Below, in pieces: positions 22,301 to 33,690 of a stretch of 64,000 nt of DNA. Position numbers and translations under genes: made by a program. Each line of letters starts with the position of its first letter. The first letter of the stretch is position 1. Source of the DNA: Marasmius tenuissimus (Eukaryota > Basidiomycota > Agaricomycetes > Agaricales > Marasmiaceae); contig JAQOTA010000062.1 in NCBI GenBank assembly GCA_029532415.1, positions 1,178,001 to 1,242,000 on the forward strand, read 5' to 3'. The notes beneath the pieces are model-generated. The model saw only the letters and a list, made by a program, of their open reading frames with translations, was not told where the DNA came from and ran no database searches.

Positions 22301-23455
22301 GGACTGCTCAGAGAGAAGATTCCTCCCTCATTCAACACTTCTGATCCGCTTCCGACACTTCCAACAAGACTAGATGGACTGTAGACAAGACAGGTTTCCT
22401 CCGTTTAGATGACAGAATCGACATTCCCAAAGCCAACAACCTCCAACTTAGAATCCTCCAACAATATCACGATCATATCATCTCTGGTCACTTCGGACAG
22501 AACCAGACTCTAGAAACCATCCAATGTCAATATACATGGCCTGTCATCCAAGAGCTTGTGCAAGACTACGTTCACTCATGTGTAATCTGCACACAGAACA
22601 AGACTCCATAACATCGGCCATACAGACTTCTACGACCTCTTCTGGTTCCCACACAACCATGGGACTCTATATCCATAGACTTCATTGAGGAACTTCCGAA
22701 CTCTAACGGTTTCAATTCCATCCTAGTTATCATTGACCACACTTCGAAACAAGCAATCTTCATTCCTACCGACATCCATATCACTTCCGAACAACTCGCT
22801 TAACTCTTTGTTATTCATGTGTTCTCTAAGCATGGTGTTCCTCAGCATGTTACCTCCGACTGTGGTTCCGAATTTGTTTCCCATTTCATGTGTTCCCTTG
22901 GGAAAGCCCTTGACATGAAACTTCATTACACTTCTGTTTATCACCCTTCCGCCGACGGACAGACTGAACGAGTGAATCAGACACTTGAGCAGTATATCCG
23001 AGTCTACTGTTCTTACCAGCAGGACAACTGGGATGAACTCCTGCCTCTTGCCAAGTTTGCTTACAACAATGCTCCAAACACTTCCACCAGAATATCACCA
23101 TTCTTTGCCAACAAGGGTTATCATCCAAACATCACCATCCACCCGGTCCACATTTCCCAACTCGAATCCATCCTTCCGAACCCTATTCCCAATCGTGTCC
23201 AGCCTCCTCCAGGTCCCGTCAAACTCAACACTGGAGAAGAAGATCATTACGAGATTTCCAAGATCCTAGACTCCAAGATCGACCGTCGTTTCAAGTGCAA
23301 GTTACAATATCGCATCTGGTGGCTCGGATATGAAGCGACCAACAAGGAGTTTTCTTGGGTCACGGCAGACAACTTTAATGCTCTGCACCTCCTCTGAGCA
23401 TTCCATGAACGTTACCCTCATAAGCCTGGACCTATCAATTCTCTCCAAGTTCATT
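19328..23455 (+). pseudogene. Ty3/gypsy Pol: protease, RT, RNase H, integrase, chromodomain
   Basis: Protease 19420-19690 with ALIDSGSSHCF. A linker is split by the LTR at 20102-20817. Reverse transcriptase 20818-21740: TKLDLHHAYHLVRI (motif A) and VYLDDILIYF (motif C) keep the catalytic Asp residues. RNase H 21740-22090, split by TGA 21740 and TGA 22013. Integrase 22430-23170: HHCC zinc finger (HDHIISGHFG...CVICTQNK), SIDFIEELP, TSDCGSEF. Part of the integrase C-terminus is deleted before HISQLEPI-like sequence. A chromodomain follows (23240-23440: YEISKILDSK, WWLGYEATNKEFSW). Stops at about 22609, 22801 and 23396. Chromodomains usually steer integration into heterochromatin. Confidence 0.88.
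20102..20817 (-). mobile_element. Second solo Ty3-type LTR (716 bp) in pol, TSD AGAAG
   Basis: Same termini as 18218-18942 and same antisense orientation, but diverged in the interior. Exact duplication AGAAG at 20097-20101 and 20818-20822. Removal joins HWGE to DDMKIQLEEG in frame, matching the usual Ty3 spacing between protease linker and RT. Confidence 0.92.
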
Positions 23456-23593
23456 TCATTATTCCAATTCTGTTTCCAACTTTCTTACGATTCACTCATG
23501 ATTCCAAGAAAGGCCTTCCAGCCAGGCGACATTTTACAATTATTCTACAAGTACAAAAAACAAGATAATTCCAGATTCCGAATGTTCCATCCC

Positions 23594-24839
23594 TTACTCC
23601 TCCATCCTATCCTTATCCGCCTCTTCTTCTTCCGGGATCATTTCCGTGCTCTTCATCTTCTTCCGAAGGTTCCTGAGGGATTGAGACGCAGGCCTCTTGC
23701 TTGGCGTTGACAAAGGTCTTTCCTCCCAATCCTCTTCCTCTTCCTCATCTGCTTCCGCATCTTCTTTGCCTTCATCCGAGCTATCTGGAAAGTCCACTCC
23801 CCAGACACTCAACAAGAGTTGGATTCCACAATTGATTTGGCGCAAATCCTTCTCCACTGTCAGCGCCAAGTGGACTGCTTTCCCTCCAGCAGCCTTCCGT
23901 TTTCCTTCCAAGCTCTTCGATCTCATTGTCCCAGCATCCGACCGACTTCCATCACTGCTTCCGTCCAGAAACACACACTTTGCCTTCCTCTTCCGACACT
24001 GGAAGCAGGTGTTGTTCCTCCCTTGAAAGTTCGTGCCGGCGTTGAGATTCCTCTGGCATTCCGCGTCCTGCACGGAACACCTGTTGCGAGCTGTAACAAA
24101 TTTAGACATATTTCACGAAAATGAAAATCGGACTCACATATCAGAAGGAGAGGTCCTAAAACTACCTCTTCAGGATCCGTAATCTCCCTTCTGCAGTCCT
24201 TCGCTTTTCCTTTCTTTGTTCCAGCACCTACGCCTCTGGTGGCCAACTTTTCCACACTCTTCTTGCCTGCAGCGAATCCAGACTGGAAAATCATTTGTTG
24301 GGGTTGTGTCAGCAAGGGGTAGGTAGAACTAAAAGGAAGTTAAAAAATTCAAAATAAAATAAATCCAATCCGGTCGGACACACCGATTCCCAGTCCATAT
24401 CGATGAACTGTTTGTCGGTGTCAGAGAAGTGGTATTCAAAAGGTTCGGACTTCACCTTTTCCGGAACCATTGTTTCTCTCCAAATTTCCTCCTCTTCAGT
24501 CTCCCTCTGCTTCCGCCTTGCTTCCGCTCAACTGTTCCACTCCGTTCGGCATTCCATCAGCTTCCGTTCGGCATCCGCCTTCTCTTTCCCCCAATCCGCA
24601 ATCCTTCCATCTATCTCCTCCTGTTGCTCTGCATTCCATTCATTCCGCTTTTTCGTCCAAGATTTGACATCGGACTTGAACTCTGCCATTGCCTTCTCTT
24701 CCTCGTCTTCCAAGTATCAACCAAGGTATTCGAGGACCTTGGGTTTTTTTGTAATGTATTCTGGAATCATTCCGTCCGGATGAGGGGTTGTGAATTCGAG
24801 AGAGGAAGGAGTTGGTGAACAAGAAGGGGTGGGAGACAT
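23594..24839 (-). pseudogene. Antisense accessory gene of the Ty3 element, half zinc-cluster protein
   Basis: Lies between the chromodomain and the 3' LTR, on the strand opposite to pol. From ATG 24839: Ser/Pro-rich start, then a charged helical region (DEEEKAMAEFKSDVKSWTKK). An intron (GTGTGTCC ... TTTTCCAG) and a second intron (GTGAGTCC ... TTACAG near 24100) follow. The last exon holds the Cys motif CFQCRKRKAKC (C-x2-C-x6-C, one half of a Zn2Cys6 cluster) with two more Cys upstream, and an acidic tail (EADEEEEEDWEE) down to 23594. Two in-frame TGA codons, near 24715 and 24530, disable it. A DNA-binding role is inferred from the Cys spacing only. Confidence 0.65.
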
Positions 24840-25069
24840 GATGTTTGATGAGTTGGGGGAAATGAAGTTGGGATTCGCTTGGTGCTTCTTATATATCTTT
24901 TTTTTCTATTTGTTCCTTGTTTGGTTTTCCAGAATATACTTTCATGTTCCAGAACATTCTATCAACTCATCATGTTTCTATTGTTCATGTCTTCTTTCCA
25001 ATCGATTCCGAACTTTTACGTCTTACAATTTTCTTCTTACTTCCTCCGCAACTCTTGAGGCGAGAGCCT

Positions 25070-25083
25070 TAAGAGGGGGATAC
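25070..25083 (+). promoter_or_regulatory. Ty3 polypurine tract
   Basis: TTAAGAGGGGGATAC immediately precedes TGTTACATCC, the LTR start. This marks 25084 as a true 3' LTR and not a solo insertion; consistently, the pentamers outside the two LTR ends (GATAC and TGCTG) do not match. Confidence 0.75.
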
Positions 25084-26364
25084 TGTTACATCCATGCCAT
25101 TTCTGGGGTTTCCAAAGGCTTCTATCCACCTTCCAGAGATTCCGATACTCGGAATCTACTTTATGTTCTCTTTCCTTCACAATCCTTTCCAGAACATGAC
25201 TTCAGATTCCGACATCGTGTCCCCGGTATAGTGTTACCAGTAGCTTGGCTCAAGCTGCAGCTCGAGCGGTTCGGAGCCGGAGCGGCTCTGAACCGGCTCT
25301 GAACCGGTTCAGCTGGTTTGAGCCGCCTCAAAAAATTTTCTTTCTTCTTGTCTTTGTTAGGACCACTGGGGACTCCAAGAGGTGTTAAATATGTATTTAA
25401 ATGTATGTTACTTGTTGTAGATTACAGTAAACTGCAAAACAACCAGTAATCATCACATTCTACCTACCCGAAAGCCCTGACCTTGGCGTGGGAAAACGAC
25501 CTACCAGTGGGTCGTCACGTGCAGGGATGGTACTTGGACCCATAGTCACTTCTAATAACCTATCTTTCAATGTCAAATAGCTCAAATGTGGTCTAAGTAC
25601 CACATTCATAGTTGTTACAAGGTTTGCAGAAAAAATATCATTTTAATAGCGTGAGCCGCAGCTGAGCCGCTCAGAGTGGCTCAAAGAGCCGAGCTGCATC
25701 CTGTTAGCGGCTTGTGGAGCCATGGCCCGGTTTGAGCTGCGGCTCTTGAGCTGGAGCCGAGCCGAGCTGACCGTTGGCAACGCTACCCCGATACTTACGG
25801 ATCGGAGATACATATACACCGTTCATTTCCGAGTAGTCTGTAGGCTCTGCATTCTGACATTCCGCTTTCCATTCCATCATGACTCATCCTGTACATTCCA
25901 TTCTGACACTTCATTTCTGATTCATCTCCGACTCCAGGACTTCGCCCTCCATCTCAGATTCTGTACTGTACATACATTCTCTCCCACTCTTGACTCACCT
26001 CCGGTACTATGATCACTGGAACCCCTTTGGAGGTCTTGGAGATTGATACATATATAAGCTAGATACTTTACAACTTGTATTCCTCAGAATTAAAATCAAC
26101 TTGGTTTCTGTTTTATCTCATTCATCTCATTCCGTCTCTTTATCTCTATCTCTTCCATCTCTTTATCTTCCTTTCCCTTCTGGTCAAGGACCACTCAACT
26201 CAATGGTGTCGTTGGCAAAACCTTCGACTATTGTCCAACCATCCGGTCGACCTTCCAGTCGTCGGAATCTCTCTCCAGTCCCAACAAGTCTCTTCCAGCA
26301 CATCGGCTTTCGTCTCTTTTGCTCGGGCTTCCGTCCGGGCTGTCATACCCGCATGATCCTAACA
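25084..26364 (+). repeat. Ty3 3' LTR (about 716 bp plus a nested MITE)
   Basis: TGTTACATCC ... GATCCTAACA. TATA box TATATAAG at 26051-26058. Interrupted by a 557 bp DNA element with an 8 bp duplication at 25221-25793. The LTR ends only 93 bp from the VPS41 stop codon, so its transcripts could run against the VPS41 3' end. No matching 5' LTR was found upstream of gag. Confidence 0.88.
25229..25785. mobile_element. Non-autonomous hAT-like MITE, 557 bp
   Basis: Terminal inverted repeats TAGTGTTACCA / TAGCGTTGCCA (outer 11 bases, two mismatches). Flanks CCCCGGTA and CCCCGATA form an 8 bp duplication with one mismatch, the size typical of hAT elements. Both ends are crowded with GAGCC/GGCTC motifs, as expected for subterminal transposase sites. 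No ORF. Confidence 0.85.
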
Positions 26365-26456
26365 TGCTGCAGATAGGTTTATAAGTGCAGAACACTAAGT
26401 ACTCCTCCTCCTCAAAGGTTTGGCTCATACTGATAACAGTCATCCCCCCCCCCCCA

Positions 26457-29400
26457 TCATATTCCTTCACTGTGCTTATGACAAACAGGGCAACCATGGC
26501 TTAGCTTTGCCCTTACCATGGATTCACTGAAAAGAGTCAACCAATCAGCAAGGTTGTGTGCAGCACCCAACAGTGAAACATACAAGGCTATCCTCCCACT
26601 CAGGCCTCGACCAGATGAAAGGCCTGCTTCTCGTAATAGAGCATCTGGCTGCTGTGGTAAAGAGTCTCCGCCAGTGACGCAACTGGCGTGAACAGTATGC
26701 CGACATAAGAATAGTAAAACAAGCCCTTGTGGTGTCTCTTGTAGTGTTCGCGAACATATTGGGCACTTTGATTTCGCTACAATAGAGCATGAGATATAGC
26801 TATATTCTGTGGAACAAGCATCATACCGTTGAGAAAAAATCCACTTGTCTGATCCCTCTGTAGCTTCCGCGACAGATCTGAGCTATCTCCGTCAAGAATC
26901 GTGTGACATCCTTCGAGCAATGATATCTGTAAATGGAAATCCTGTAGAATCTTAATAAGAGCTTCTTTGAGTCCGGGTATCTCTAGCCCATTCTTGATGC
27001 GCCTGATGAGCCGTATGGGATTTATCTCGGGACCAACGTTCTCCAAAAGGCCGCGAATGAAGGCTGCGATTTTATCAGTAGGAATTCAATAAAGAAGACG
27101 ACTAAACATTACCTGGGCGCGTCTCCGAGTATTTTAGAAGGTCCTCCCAAAGATCGTCGTCGGCCTGTTCTTTGGCAAAGTCGATGGCCTGCAGCAGAAA
27201 GGGCTATCAGAACGGAATGTTTGAAGATGGTTTTGTCACGTACCCTGTGGACATCGCCGAGTCGCTCGATAATGACCGTCAAAGCCTTCTTATTATTACC
27301 CATTCGTCCCAGGAGGAATACCATTTCCGGAACGAGGTCCTTATCCTGGCAGACTGTGTACGCCTGCGAAACCCTCATTAGTCACCGACGTAGATTTCAA
27401 ATGTGAAATGCACCTTCTCTAGGTCATATTCGGTACTCGCTCTCAGGAAGTCTATCAGTCGCGATCGAGCGTAGTCCGCGTAAAGCTTGACCTGCAAGAA
27501 ACAGTCAGATGTTTATTGAGCGTGTCGGTCAGGAAGAAAACAAACCTGAAGGTCATGGAGATCAGGAAACCCGGCGATTAGCTGAGGGTCTGTTTTCATC
27601 AATGCGTCGAGATACAGGAAGAGATACTGAGGTCGTGGTCGGAGTTGTTGGACGACTCGAGTAATCTATAGATCCATGTCAGAAGCACCTTTTTAAGGGA
27701 CGTCAAAGTTTTATACCGGTATGGAATGGACGTTGTCGACCAACAACTCGATAGCCTCGCTTGTCTCCTCCTGAGCTTGATTAGCGGCTTCTGAGCGAGC
27801 TTGACGACGTTTCTCCATCAACTCGTGGTCGAACTCGACGAGTAAGAGCACTTGATCTTGTACATCCGTGAACAGATTGTTCTCCCGGATGAGATCAAAA
27901 ACGTTCGGTCTCCGTAGTCGCAAGAAGAACGGCAAGGCCTTTCCTGGCTGACGGTTCGATGTATACCTACTCACAGTGTTAAGTTTAGTGATAGTAACAG
28001 TGAGAAAGGTGTACAGGACTGACAGTTCGGCCAAACATTCCATTAGGATGCTTCGATCACCAGACTTGGCGCTGGAAGACCCAGTTTTATCCAGCTCGGC
28101 CTGTACGGCTATAATGACCGCTCCAATATCGTATATTTCTCGGGGCCACTCCTTTATGGTCTTGAGGAGGGTGTTTCGGTCGTGCGCCAAGAAATGGGCG
28201 AGGATCATCTCATAAACGAGTCGTTCCAAACGAGGGTTCTCAGTGGGCACGAAGGGGATGATCGCCTGAACGAAGTCAGTACGGTAAGCCCTGGTTCAGA
28301 TGTTTGTACACAAACTCACATGTAACTGGTGCTTCTCCGCAAACACGAATATCCAGTGATCCCATCGCTTGGAATCGCGTGCGCAAACTTTCGGGCACAG
28401 TCTCGCGGCCTTGGTAAATTCCTCTGGCATAAGATAAGCCAAAATCCAAGATATGTAAGGAGCAAGAGAAACTCACTCTCACTGACAAGGTGCTCGACAT
28501 AGCGTAGCCCAATCCCCGACGCCGTCATGCTGACACCGTCTATCACCATTTCTGGTGCATCTCCTTCCGCCTCCAGGCCCTCTATCTCTTCCAACGCTTC
28601 CTCATACTTCATTCTATCCACGAGCCACGCAACATGGTCCATTTTATCGCGAGGCCGTACAAGAATCAAGTCTTGTGGACTCAGGACAACGTATGATCGA
28701 CCTCGAACACCCGTTTCGGTATCATTCACACCCACCAACACGTAGTCATTACAACCCCACTTCTCAAAACTAGCAACACTAAGTGCATCGGCAGCTAATT
28801 CTTCGCCCGCACGTGAAATGATCCGAAGCTCGGGTCTTTCAGCGACCTTGCGTGCCTGTCGAGCTCGGTCTTGGGTCTCTTCGTCGAAGTCCACGTCTGG
28901 TGGGGTGTAGGCGACCAGAAGGAAGGATGTAAGGGAGGGAGGTACTGAGTATGATTGTCGGTTCTTCGAGGAAGAATATGATGTGATAGAGGCAGGGCGG
29001 CTCGTTGTTGGCGTAGAGGGAGGTGGTATTTCGTTTGGATGTGGTATTATGCCGGATATCATACAGTCGAGTTGGAAAACTGCGGTGACTTCGACAAGAA
29101 GAGGGGGGAGATTGGCCGATTCAGATACTGTCACATTCCGAGGACGTGCTCGTATCCTTGCAACTTTGATATGGTCTGCCCACGCTATGAGAAGCGTTGA
29201 ATCATCCTGCCAGTAGAGTGTGCATTTGAACAGATCCGCTCGTGGAGCATTCGCTGGTCGGTCAATGAAGGTAATCCGAGACTGTGACTCTGTATCGTAT
29301 ATCTTCACCCCAAGATCGTTGGCCCAGGCTATTAGTTTACCTTGCCAGCGAACTTGCCAGATGGGACCCTCGCCGAGGTGAAGAGTAGTTTCAGTGTGGC

Positions 29401-30166
29401 CCAGCCATCCCTTCTCGTGCAAGACTAGAGTTCCTGCTAAACCCCCACATACGAATCCCCTGGTGCTGCGCTTCCCAAAGTTTGGATCCAGCGCTATAGT
29501 ACGCATGGGTCTTCGAAGATCAAAAGAATAGTTCTCCTTTGTGGTAAGAGATACAATGGCAACCTGCCCTACAAAGCAATGTCAATGGGACGCGGAATGC
29601 GACGACGTCCTTAACGCACCGTCCATCGAGGCTGTTCCAACGAAGTCCCCAGTTGAATCCACGCTAATGTCTACGACAGAGGCCTGGTGCGGCTTGAATG
29701 ATTTGATCCGTTTGCCTGAGAGGTCGAATAAATGCAGGAATCCAGTGTGTGTTCCCAAAATCTGGGAAGGTTCGTCACTCTTGTGCACTAGCTACTCGAG
29801 CCGACTCACCATGTATTGCTTAGACATAGCTATCGCCGACCCCGAGTCCTTCTTGAATATGGTGGGTAGGTCTCCAACAATCCGTTCATATTTCAGTGCA
29901 GGTTCCTCGTCCTCGCCATCATCCTCGTCGTCCTCATCCTCTTCATCACCTTCGGCTTCTTCATCACCATCGTCATCCTCCCCTTCTCCAGAATCTTCAG
30001 CTATATCATCTTCCTGTCCTTCGGTGGAGGGCCCCTCGTCCTTCTCTTCACTTTGAATGTCGTGCCTCTGGTCCTGAGAGTCGTATGTTTCGTGCGTGCT
30101 GTGTTGTTCTATTACATCCTTCTCGTCGGCCGCGTTGAGTCCATTTACACCGACAGCGACCGACAT
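26457..30166 (-). CDS. VPS41: Vps41, HOPS complex subunit
   Basis: Twelve exons (30166-29810, 29761-29620, 29568-28477, 28423-28320, 28265-28024, 27966-27717, 27665-27546, 27491-27414, 27363-27244, 27188-27113, 27063-26827, 26776-26457) sum to 3138 nt, giving 1045 aa. An acidic N-terminus (residues 20-80) is followed by the family signature KYERIVGDLP, a beta-propeller (HTGFLHLFDLSG; MRTIALDPNF; WANDLGVKIYD), a clathrin-heavy-chain-repeat helical region, and a C-terminal RING-H2 (CPICSRTL, CRHTVHASC, CPVC). Vps41 works in the HOPS tether that fuses late endosomes and AP-3 vesicles with the vacuole. Start ATG chosen because it is the first in frame. Complete and apparently functional, though a retroelement LTR lies just past its stop. 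Confidence 0.93.
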
Positions 30167-30259
30167 AGGAACATGAAGGCTGGTGGAAGACTGATGTTGC
30201 TTGGGTGCTGCGAGCAATCGTGATTATGTAACACGCGTCTCCCTCCCTTCCTTTGCCCA
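30167..30259. promoter_or_regulatory. 93 bp divergent VPS41 / CCT2 intergenic region
   Basis: Only 93 bases separate the two start codons, so both 5' untranslated regions and a shared or overlapping promoter must fit here. The stretch next to CCT2 is pyrimidine-rich (CTCCCTCCCTTCCTTTGCC). No TATA box is seen. Confidence 0.7.
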
Positions 30260-32304
30260 CCATGTCAATGCATATTTTTGGCGACCAAGTCAGTCGATTT
30301 TTTTCGTTCCCCATTTTTCTATATACTCATACAGTCGAACAGGCTACTGAAGAAAAAGCCGAAAATGCGCGTCTTTCCTCGTTTGTTGGTGCCCTCGCCC
30401 TCGGTGATCTCGTCAAATCTACTTTGGGTCCCAAAGGCATGAACAAAATACTTCAATCCGGATCCACCGGCGACATCAACGTCACCAACGATGGTGCAAC
30501 AATTCTCAAAGCCATTCAGCTTGACAACGCTGCCGCGAAAATCCTTGTCAACATCTCTAAGGTCCAGGATGACGAAGTCGGTGATGGGACAACGAGCGTT
30601 TGCGTGTTAGCTGCAGAACTGCTACGAGAGGCGGAAAAGTTGATCGCGCAAAAGATCCATCCGCAAACTATCGTTGAAGGATACAGGATTGCGAGTGCAG
30701 CAGCTCTGAAGGCGTTGGAAAATGCTGCAGTTGATAATCGGTGCGCTCCCTGCTCGTAGACTCGATCGACAGCTGATCTCTTTTCTTCGAATAGATCGGA
30801 TGCTAGCGCGTTTAGACAAGACCTTATCAACATTGCAAAAACCACACTCTCATCGAAAGTTCTATCCCAAGACAAAGATTACTTCGCCAATCTCGCAGTC
30901 GACGCCGTCTTACGTCTCAAAGGCTCAACAAACCTCGAGCACATCCAAATCATCAAGAAAGTCGGTGGAAAGCTCACAGACTCGTATCTCGATGAAGGCT
31001 GGTGCCGTTCGCTTTTAAAGACCGTCGATATCTCTGATCCTTGCTATAGGCTTTATCCTCGACAAGACTATCGCTGTCAACTCTCCCAAACGACTCGAAA
31101 ACGCCAAAATCCTCATCGCAAATACGTGTGCGTGCCTATGCCCACCATAGAAGCTCTCACAATGCTAACCTCTCCCATCTTAAGCCATGGACACCGACAA
31201 AATCAAAATTTTTGGCGCACGAGTCAAAGTCGACTCGACCGGAAAACTTGCCGAGCTCGAGCGGGCAGAAAAGGTACGTCGACTTTCAATTCTCCCTCAC
31301 CTACCTCTCTTGACTCGCTCTTGCAGGAAAAAATGAAAGCCAAAGTCGATGCCATAGCCGCACACGGCATAAATTGCTTCGTCAACCGGCAACTCATCTA
31401 CAACTACCCCGAATCCCTTCTCGCCGAAAAAGGCATCACCGTCATAGAGCACGCCGATTTTGAAGGTGTCGAGCGTCTCTCCCTCGTTACAGGTGGTGAG
31501 ATAGCTTCAACGTTCGAACGACCTGATCTTGTCAAACTTGGACATTGTGATCTGATTGAGGAGGTTATCATCGGAGAGGACAAGGTACGTCGATACCGCT
31601 TTTTCTTACTACTCCTTCCCTTGTTTGACACCCATTCCCCTTCGCGCCAGCTCATCAAATTCTCTGGCGTTGCAGCAGGCGAAGCTTGTACCGTCGTTCT
31701 TCGGGGATCAACCTCCCAAATGGTTGACGAAGCCGATCGTTCCCTCCATGACGCCCTCTCCGTGCTCTCTCAAACCGTCAAAGAGACACGGACAGTCTTA
31801 GGTGGTGGTTGTGCTGAAACGTTGATGTCCTGTGCTGTAGACGAACAAGCTCGGAGTGTGAAGGGCAAGAAAGCTATAGCCGCAGAGGCGTTCTCGAGGG
31901 CCTTGAGACAGATCCCGACGATCCTGGCCGACAACGCAGGTTTCGACTCCAGTGAGCTTGTCGCGAGATTAAGAGCAGCTCATTATGAGGGACAGGCGGA
32001 TGCTGGGCTGGGTATGTTCAGCCCTTTTTTCCCTGTGGCTTATCGCTGTGTGCGACTGACCGTTATCCTGTCCCTGTTCTTTAGATATGAACGAGGGAAC
32101 GATCGCGTCGATGCGGAAACTTGGGATAACGGAGAGTTACAAGCTGAAGCGCCAAGTCGTGCTCAGTGCTAGCGAGGCGGCAGAGATGATCATTCGGTGT
32201 GTCCTTTTCCCCGCTGTGCTATATACCAGTCCAAGTGCTCACCCTCGCTCTACAGGGTGGACGATATCCTCAGGGCTACTCCTCGAAAGCGCGAAGCAGT
32301 ATAG
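30260..32304 (+). CDS. CCT2: CCT2, T-complex protein 1 subunit beta
   Basis: Nine exons (30260-30290, 30335-30740, 30795-30997, 31050-31127, 31185-31273, 31327-31584, 31651-32011, 32085-32196, 32256-32304) sum to 1587 nt, 528 aa. Opens [10 protein letters not shown] as in yeast Cct2, carries the nucleotide-binding motifs [15 protein letters not shown] and [10 protein letters not shown], and GGGCAETLM, and ends [10 protein letters not shown]. It is the beta subunit of the cytosolic TRiC/CCT chaperonin that folds actin and tubulin. Intron 3 (30998-31049) needs a GC donor (AAG|GCTGGT ... CTATAG) to keep [11 protein letters not shown]; no GT option preserves the conserved frame. Intron 1 uses GTCGAT instead of the more consensus-like GTCAGT six bases upstream, again fixed by frame. 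Confidence 0.93.
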
Positions 32305-33050
32305 GTTACAGAAACTAGATCTTTTGAAAGCATCGGCGATGGCGTAGAATGTAGATTATTTCGACGCTTCGGATAGGAAGTTACAACGTCCCCGCCACGG
32401 CGTTGGACCATCGCTCCACCACCCACAACAAGCAGCGGTGGACATCGGGCTATCAGCCCAGAATGAGAATGAGTTTCGAGACGATGGGCAAGTTATACTC
32501 CTCGAGACGAGCCGGAAAGCGTCCTCACTGAGGTACCTGACACCAAGACTATTATGCGAACCGTCAACAGACATGCAGTGTGTCAAAAAAGAGTACGGAG
32601 CTGAGGTGCCTCGGTGCAATTGGTTCACGTCACACACGCCCCACGGAGAAACAATGTATACAATTGTGTAGCTTTTGCCTGTTTTACAGATCACGCAAGA
32701 TGAGGGTTTTCGCCAGTGTGATTGATGATGAAATTCCCCCGTTGATTTAAACCTTTGAACTTTCAACTTGTTTATGGTTCATGACGGGCGTTGATTCTTG
32801 AACGTTGAACTTTGTGCCGCCCCTTGTAGGTTCTAACGAAGCCTGTAGAACCACGCAGTGTTCAGCAGCTTCATTACATATCCAACAGCTTTAATATCCA
32901 TTCTCGAGCCGCAGAGATGGCCGGATAAGGTGAGATTGAGGTTGGATATTGGAGTAAGAAACGGTGAGAGCGCGAAGCGTAGAGTGTCACACTTGTGACA
33001 ACCGCCCTTTTACCTCAACCGCATCCTGGTCGTCCCGTGCATCATCCAAA
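32305..33050. other. Intergenic, no gene recognised
   Basis: Holds the CCT2 3' region and the SmD1 upstream region. A reverse-strand open stretch exists at 32766-32356 but lacks an ATG and any recognisable domain. Confidence 0.5.
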
Positions 33051-33538
33051 ATGAAGCTCGTACGGTACGTACGACCCAAAAATCACCTCAATTTGCCTCT
33101 GATTCTCTTTCTCTGCAGATTTCTTATGAAACTAAACAACGAAACGGTGACGATCGAGTTGAAGAATGGGTCAAATGTACATGGGACGATAACCGGTGCG
33201 TGTCTATACTCGCTTGAATCGCGTATACGGATCTGATTGTCACCTCTTTACTCTCAGGTGTCGACATGCAAATGAACACTCACCTTAAAACCGTGAAAAT
33301 GACTACGCGAAACCGTGATCCTGTTTCTCTTGATTCATTATCTATCCGAGGGAACAACATCCGTTATTTCGTTCTTCCTGATGCTCTCCCTCTCGATACC
33401 CTGCTGGTTGATGATGCGCCCAAACCTAAAAGCAAAAAGAAGGATGCGGATGCACGGGGGCGAGGACGTGGACGAGGCGGAGACCGTGGTGGTCGCGGTG
33501 GACGAGGACGAGGCAGAGGTCGGGGAAGAGGCTTCTAG
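33051..33538 (+). CDS. SMD1: Small nuclear ribonucleoprotein SmD1
   Basis: Three exons (33051-33064, 33119-33195, 33258-33538), 123 aa, the usual SmD1 length. Sm1 motif region [20 protein letters not shown], Sm2 motif [13 protein letters not shown], and a C-terminal arginine-glycine tail ([15 protein letters not shown]...). The tail is the normal substrate for symmetric arginine dimethylation and binding by SMN-like factors. It forms part of the heptameric Sm ring on spliceosomal snRNAs. The first exon of only 14 nt encodes MKLVR up to the split Arg codon. Confidence 0.95.
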
Positions 33539-33690
33539 TGGGGTAAAAAAGTCGTATATTGCGCTGCTCTCTCTTTGTTCTCTTCATATCCGTATCTGTC
33601 TGTTCGTTGTAAAAATACAGAGTGCAACACTCGCAGTGTAACCCAGAAATTTCAGCTGACGAGGTGTGGCTGTGTAACTTTTCCTGTTCC

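Noticed and set aside
26446..26456. Run of C after the VPS41 stop
   Set aside because: Simple homopolymer in a 3' flank; not a telomere or regulatory motif.
29541..30138. Long forward ORFs with Ser/Pro/His-rich translation
   Set aside because: They are antisense to the acidic N-terminus of VPS41, whose codons produce such runs.
32356..32766. 136-codon reverse-strand open stretch after CCT2
   Set aside because: No ATG at the start, composition unlike protein, no domain; probably chance in 3' flanking DNA.
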